DNA of 64,000 nt, taken from positions 1-64,000 of the forward strand of contig NZ_CAJIMS010000001.1 of the NCBI RefSeq assembly GCF_905175375.1, read 5' to 3'. Shown here in pieces: positions 63,420-64,000 of the stretch. This DNA comes from Chryseobacterium aquaeductus (GTDB taxonomy: Bacteria; Bacteroidota; Bacteroidia; Flavobacteriales; Weeksellaceae). Numbering within the stretch: the first letter of the stretch is position 1; the number at the start of each line of letters is the position of its first letter. A model generated the notes under the pieces. It saw only the letters and a program-made list of their open reading frames with translations, searched no databases and had not been told where the DNA came from. The position numbers and the translations under genes are program-made.

Positions 63420-64000
63420 TTATTTAAACCAATAAAAATAAACCAGCAAAGCAATTCCGACGATAATTCTGTACCAGCCCCAAGGTTTGAAACCGTATTT
63501 GTTTAGAACGCCAATGAATGCTTTGATTGCGATAAGTGCTGTGATAAATGCTACAATATTTCCAACAATAAAAATCATGATGTGATCTTGAGATTCAAGA
63601 ATCATTTCGTAACCTTTCATCGGATTTCCCGTAGCCTTTCCCCAAGTTTTAACAAAAACTGAATATACCGTCACAGCCAACATTGTGGGAACAGCAAGAA
63701 AGAACGAGAATTCAGCCGCTGCTTTTCTTGTCAGACCCTGCGTCATTCCACCAATAATTGATGCTGCACTTCGGCTTGTTCCGGGCATCATTGCAAGGCA
63801 TTGCCAAAAACCGATGATTACTGCTTTTTTTATAGATAATTCTTTCTCATCATGAATGACAGGATTTTTAAACCATTTATCCGCAAACAGAAGAACGATT
63901 CCACCTAAAACCAAAACTGATGAAATAGCAATTTGATTTCCTAAAACCGCCTCAATCTTATCATCAAAAATATATCCTAAAACCAAAGCCGGAATTACTG
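63420..64000 (-). CDS. uppP: Undecaprenyl-diphosphatase (partial, N-terminus outside window)
   Basis: The visible 193 codons are the C-terminal part of UppP/BacA, an inner-membrane phosphatase that recycles undecaprenyl pyrophosphate for cell-wall synthesis. The frame is open to the window edge. Motifs: LVLGGIVLLFADKW, AMMPGTSRSAASIIGGMTQG (the PGxSRSxxT-like catalytic motif), and membrane segments to the end. Codons just before the visible start (VIPALVLGYIFDDK) continue the family sequence. The N-terminal EGxxE motif lies upstream, outside the window. Confidence 0.93.
   Translation of the reverse strand, partial: VIPALVLGYIFDDKIEAVLGNQIAISSVLVLGGIVLLFADKWFKNPVIHDEKELSIKKAVIIGFWQCLAMMPGTSRSAASIIGGMTQGLTRKAAAEFSFFLAVPTMLAVTVYSVFVKTWGKATGNPMKGYEMILESQDHIMIFIVGNIVAFITALIAIKAFIGVLNKYGFKPWGWYRIIVGIALLVYFYWFK

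Overview
The window looks like chromosome of a flavobacterium of the Weeksellaceae, most like Chryseobacterium. The sequence is AT-rich and start codons mostly lack a Shine-Dalgarno sequence. Promoters fit the Bacteroidetes pattern TTTG - about 20 nt - TAnnTTTG. It carries a PorT-like type IX secretion gene, a secreted M36 protease with a type IX sorting tail, a short Flavobacterium-type threonine dehydrogenase, a lysyl-tRNA synthetase with the flavobacterial C-terminal extension, and a 6S-like RNA beside zapA and rny. Assignments come from reading the sequence only; no database was searched.

Layout. 1-6.2 kb: end of lgt, NAD(P)HX repair, mscL, a frameshifted serA-like gene, a HAD phosphatase, idi, gcvT. 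6.2-8.4 kb: an ArsC/Spx-like protein, a hotdog thioesterase, a TIM-barrel gene cut by an in-frame amber codon, and a small Cys-rich double-glycine peptide. 8.5-13.2 kb: rny, 6S-like RNA, zapA and a coiled-coil partner, then porT-ubiE and an unknown gene. 13.2-23.4 kb: a KAS III enzyme, a membrane phosphoesterase, a degenerate deacetylase-like protein with a small possibly frameshifted gene, TDH, gamma-glutamyltransferase, a 21-bp tandem repeat, dctA, a lipid kinase and an RsiV-like lipoprotein. 23.5-36.4 kb: two DUF3857 transglutaminase-like proteins, gyrB, cydAB, an OmpA protein, lysS, rlmF, cytochrome c.

36.6-45.2 kb: a complete trp operon in the order trpE-G-D-C-F-B-A. It is preceded by a leader peptide with three tandem Trp codons, an antiterminator pairing and a terminator. 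The operon also holds a broken four-helix-bundle (S23-type) gene, an OsmC-family gene overlapping both neighbours by 20 nt, and two copies of a structured repeat. lipB follows from its own promoter. 45.5-47.3 kb: a nitroreductase-ohrR-ohr peroxide cluster with an OhrR-like operator over its promoter. 47.4-49.3 kb: a two-gene DUF262 + HEPN cassette, the best candidate for a defence or toxin-type system. 49.5-56.2 kb: exported proteins, including a deformylase relative with Cys replaced by Asp, a ChaN-like protein, a hydrolase, an EamA transporter and the M36 protease. 56.4-64 kb: rpsA with a long leader, three tandem paralogous surface proteins, rluF-like, a beta-barrel protein, truB and the start-truncated uppP.

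Most notable are a family of four intergenic elements (34.84-34.92, 40.23-40.37, 43.56-43.67 and 63.26-63.42 kb). Each sits a few bases after a stop codon, between two co-directional genes, and reads in the gene direction. Each has conserved arms around a hairpin of unrelated sequence, and the basal stem shows compensatory changes (GCAGC:GCTGC, GCGAT:ATCGC, GCGAC:GTCGT).
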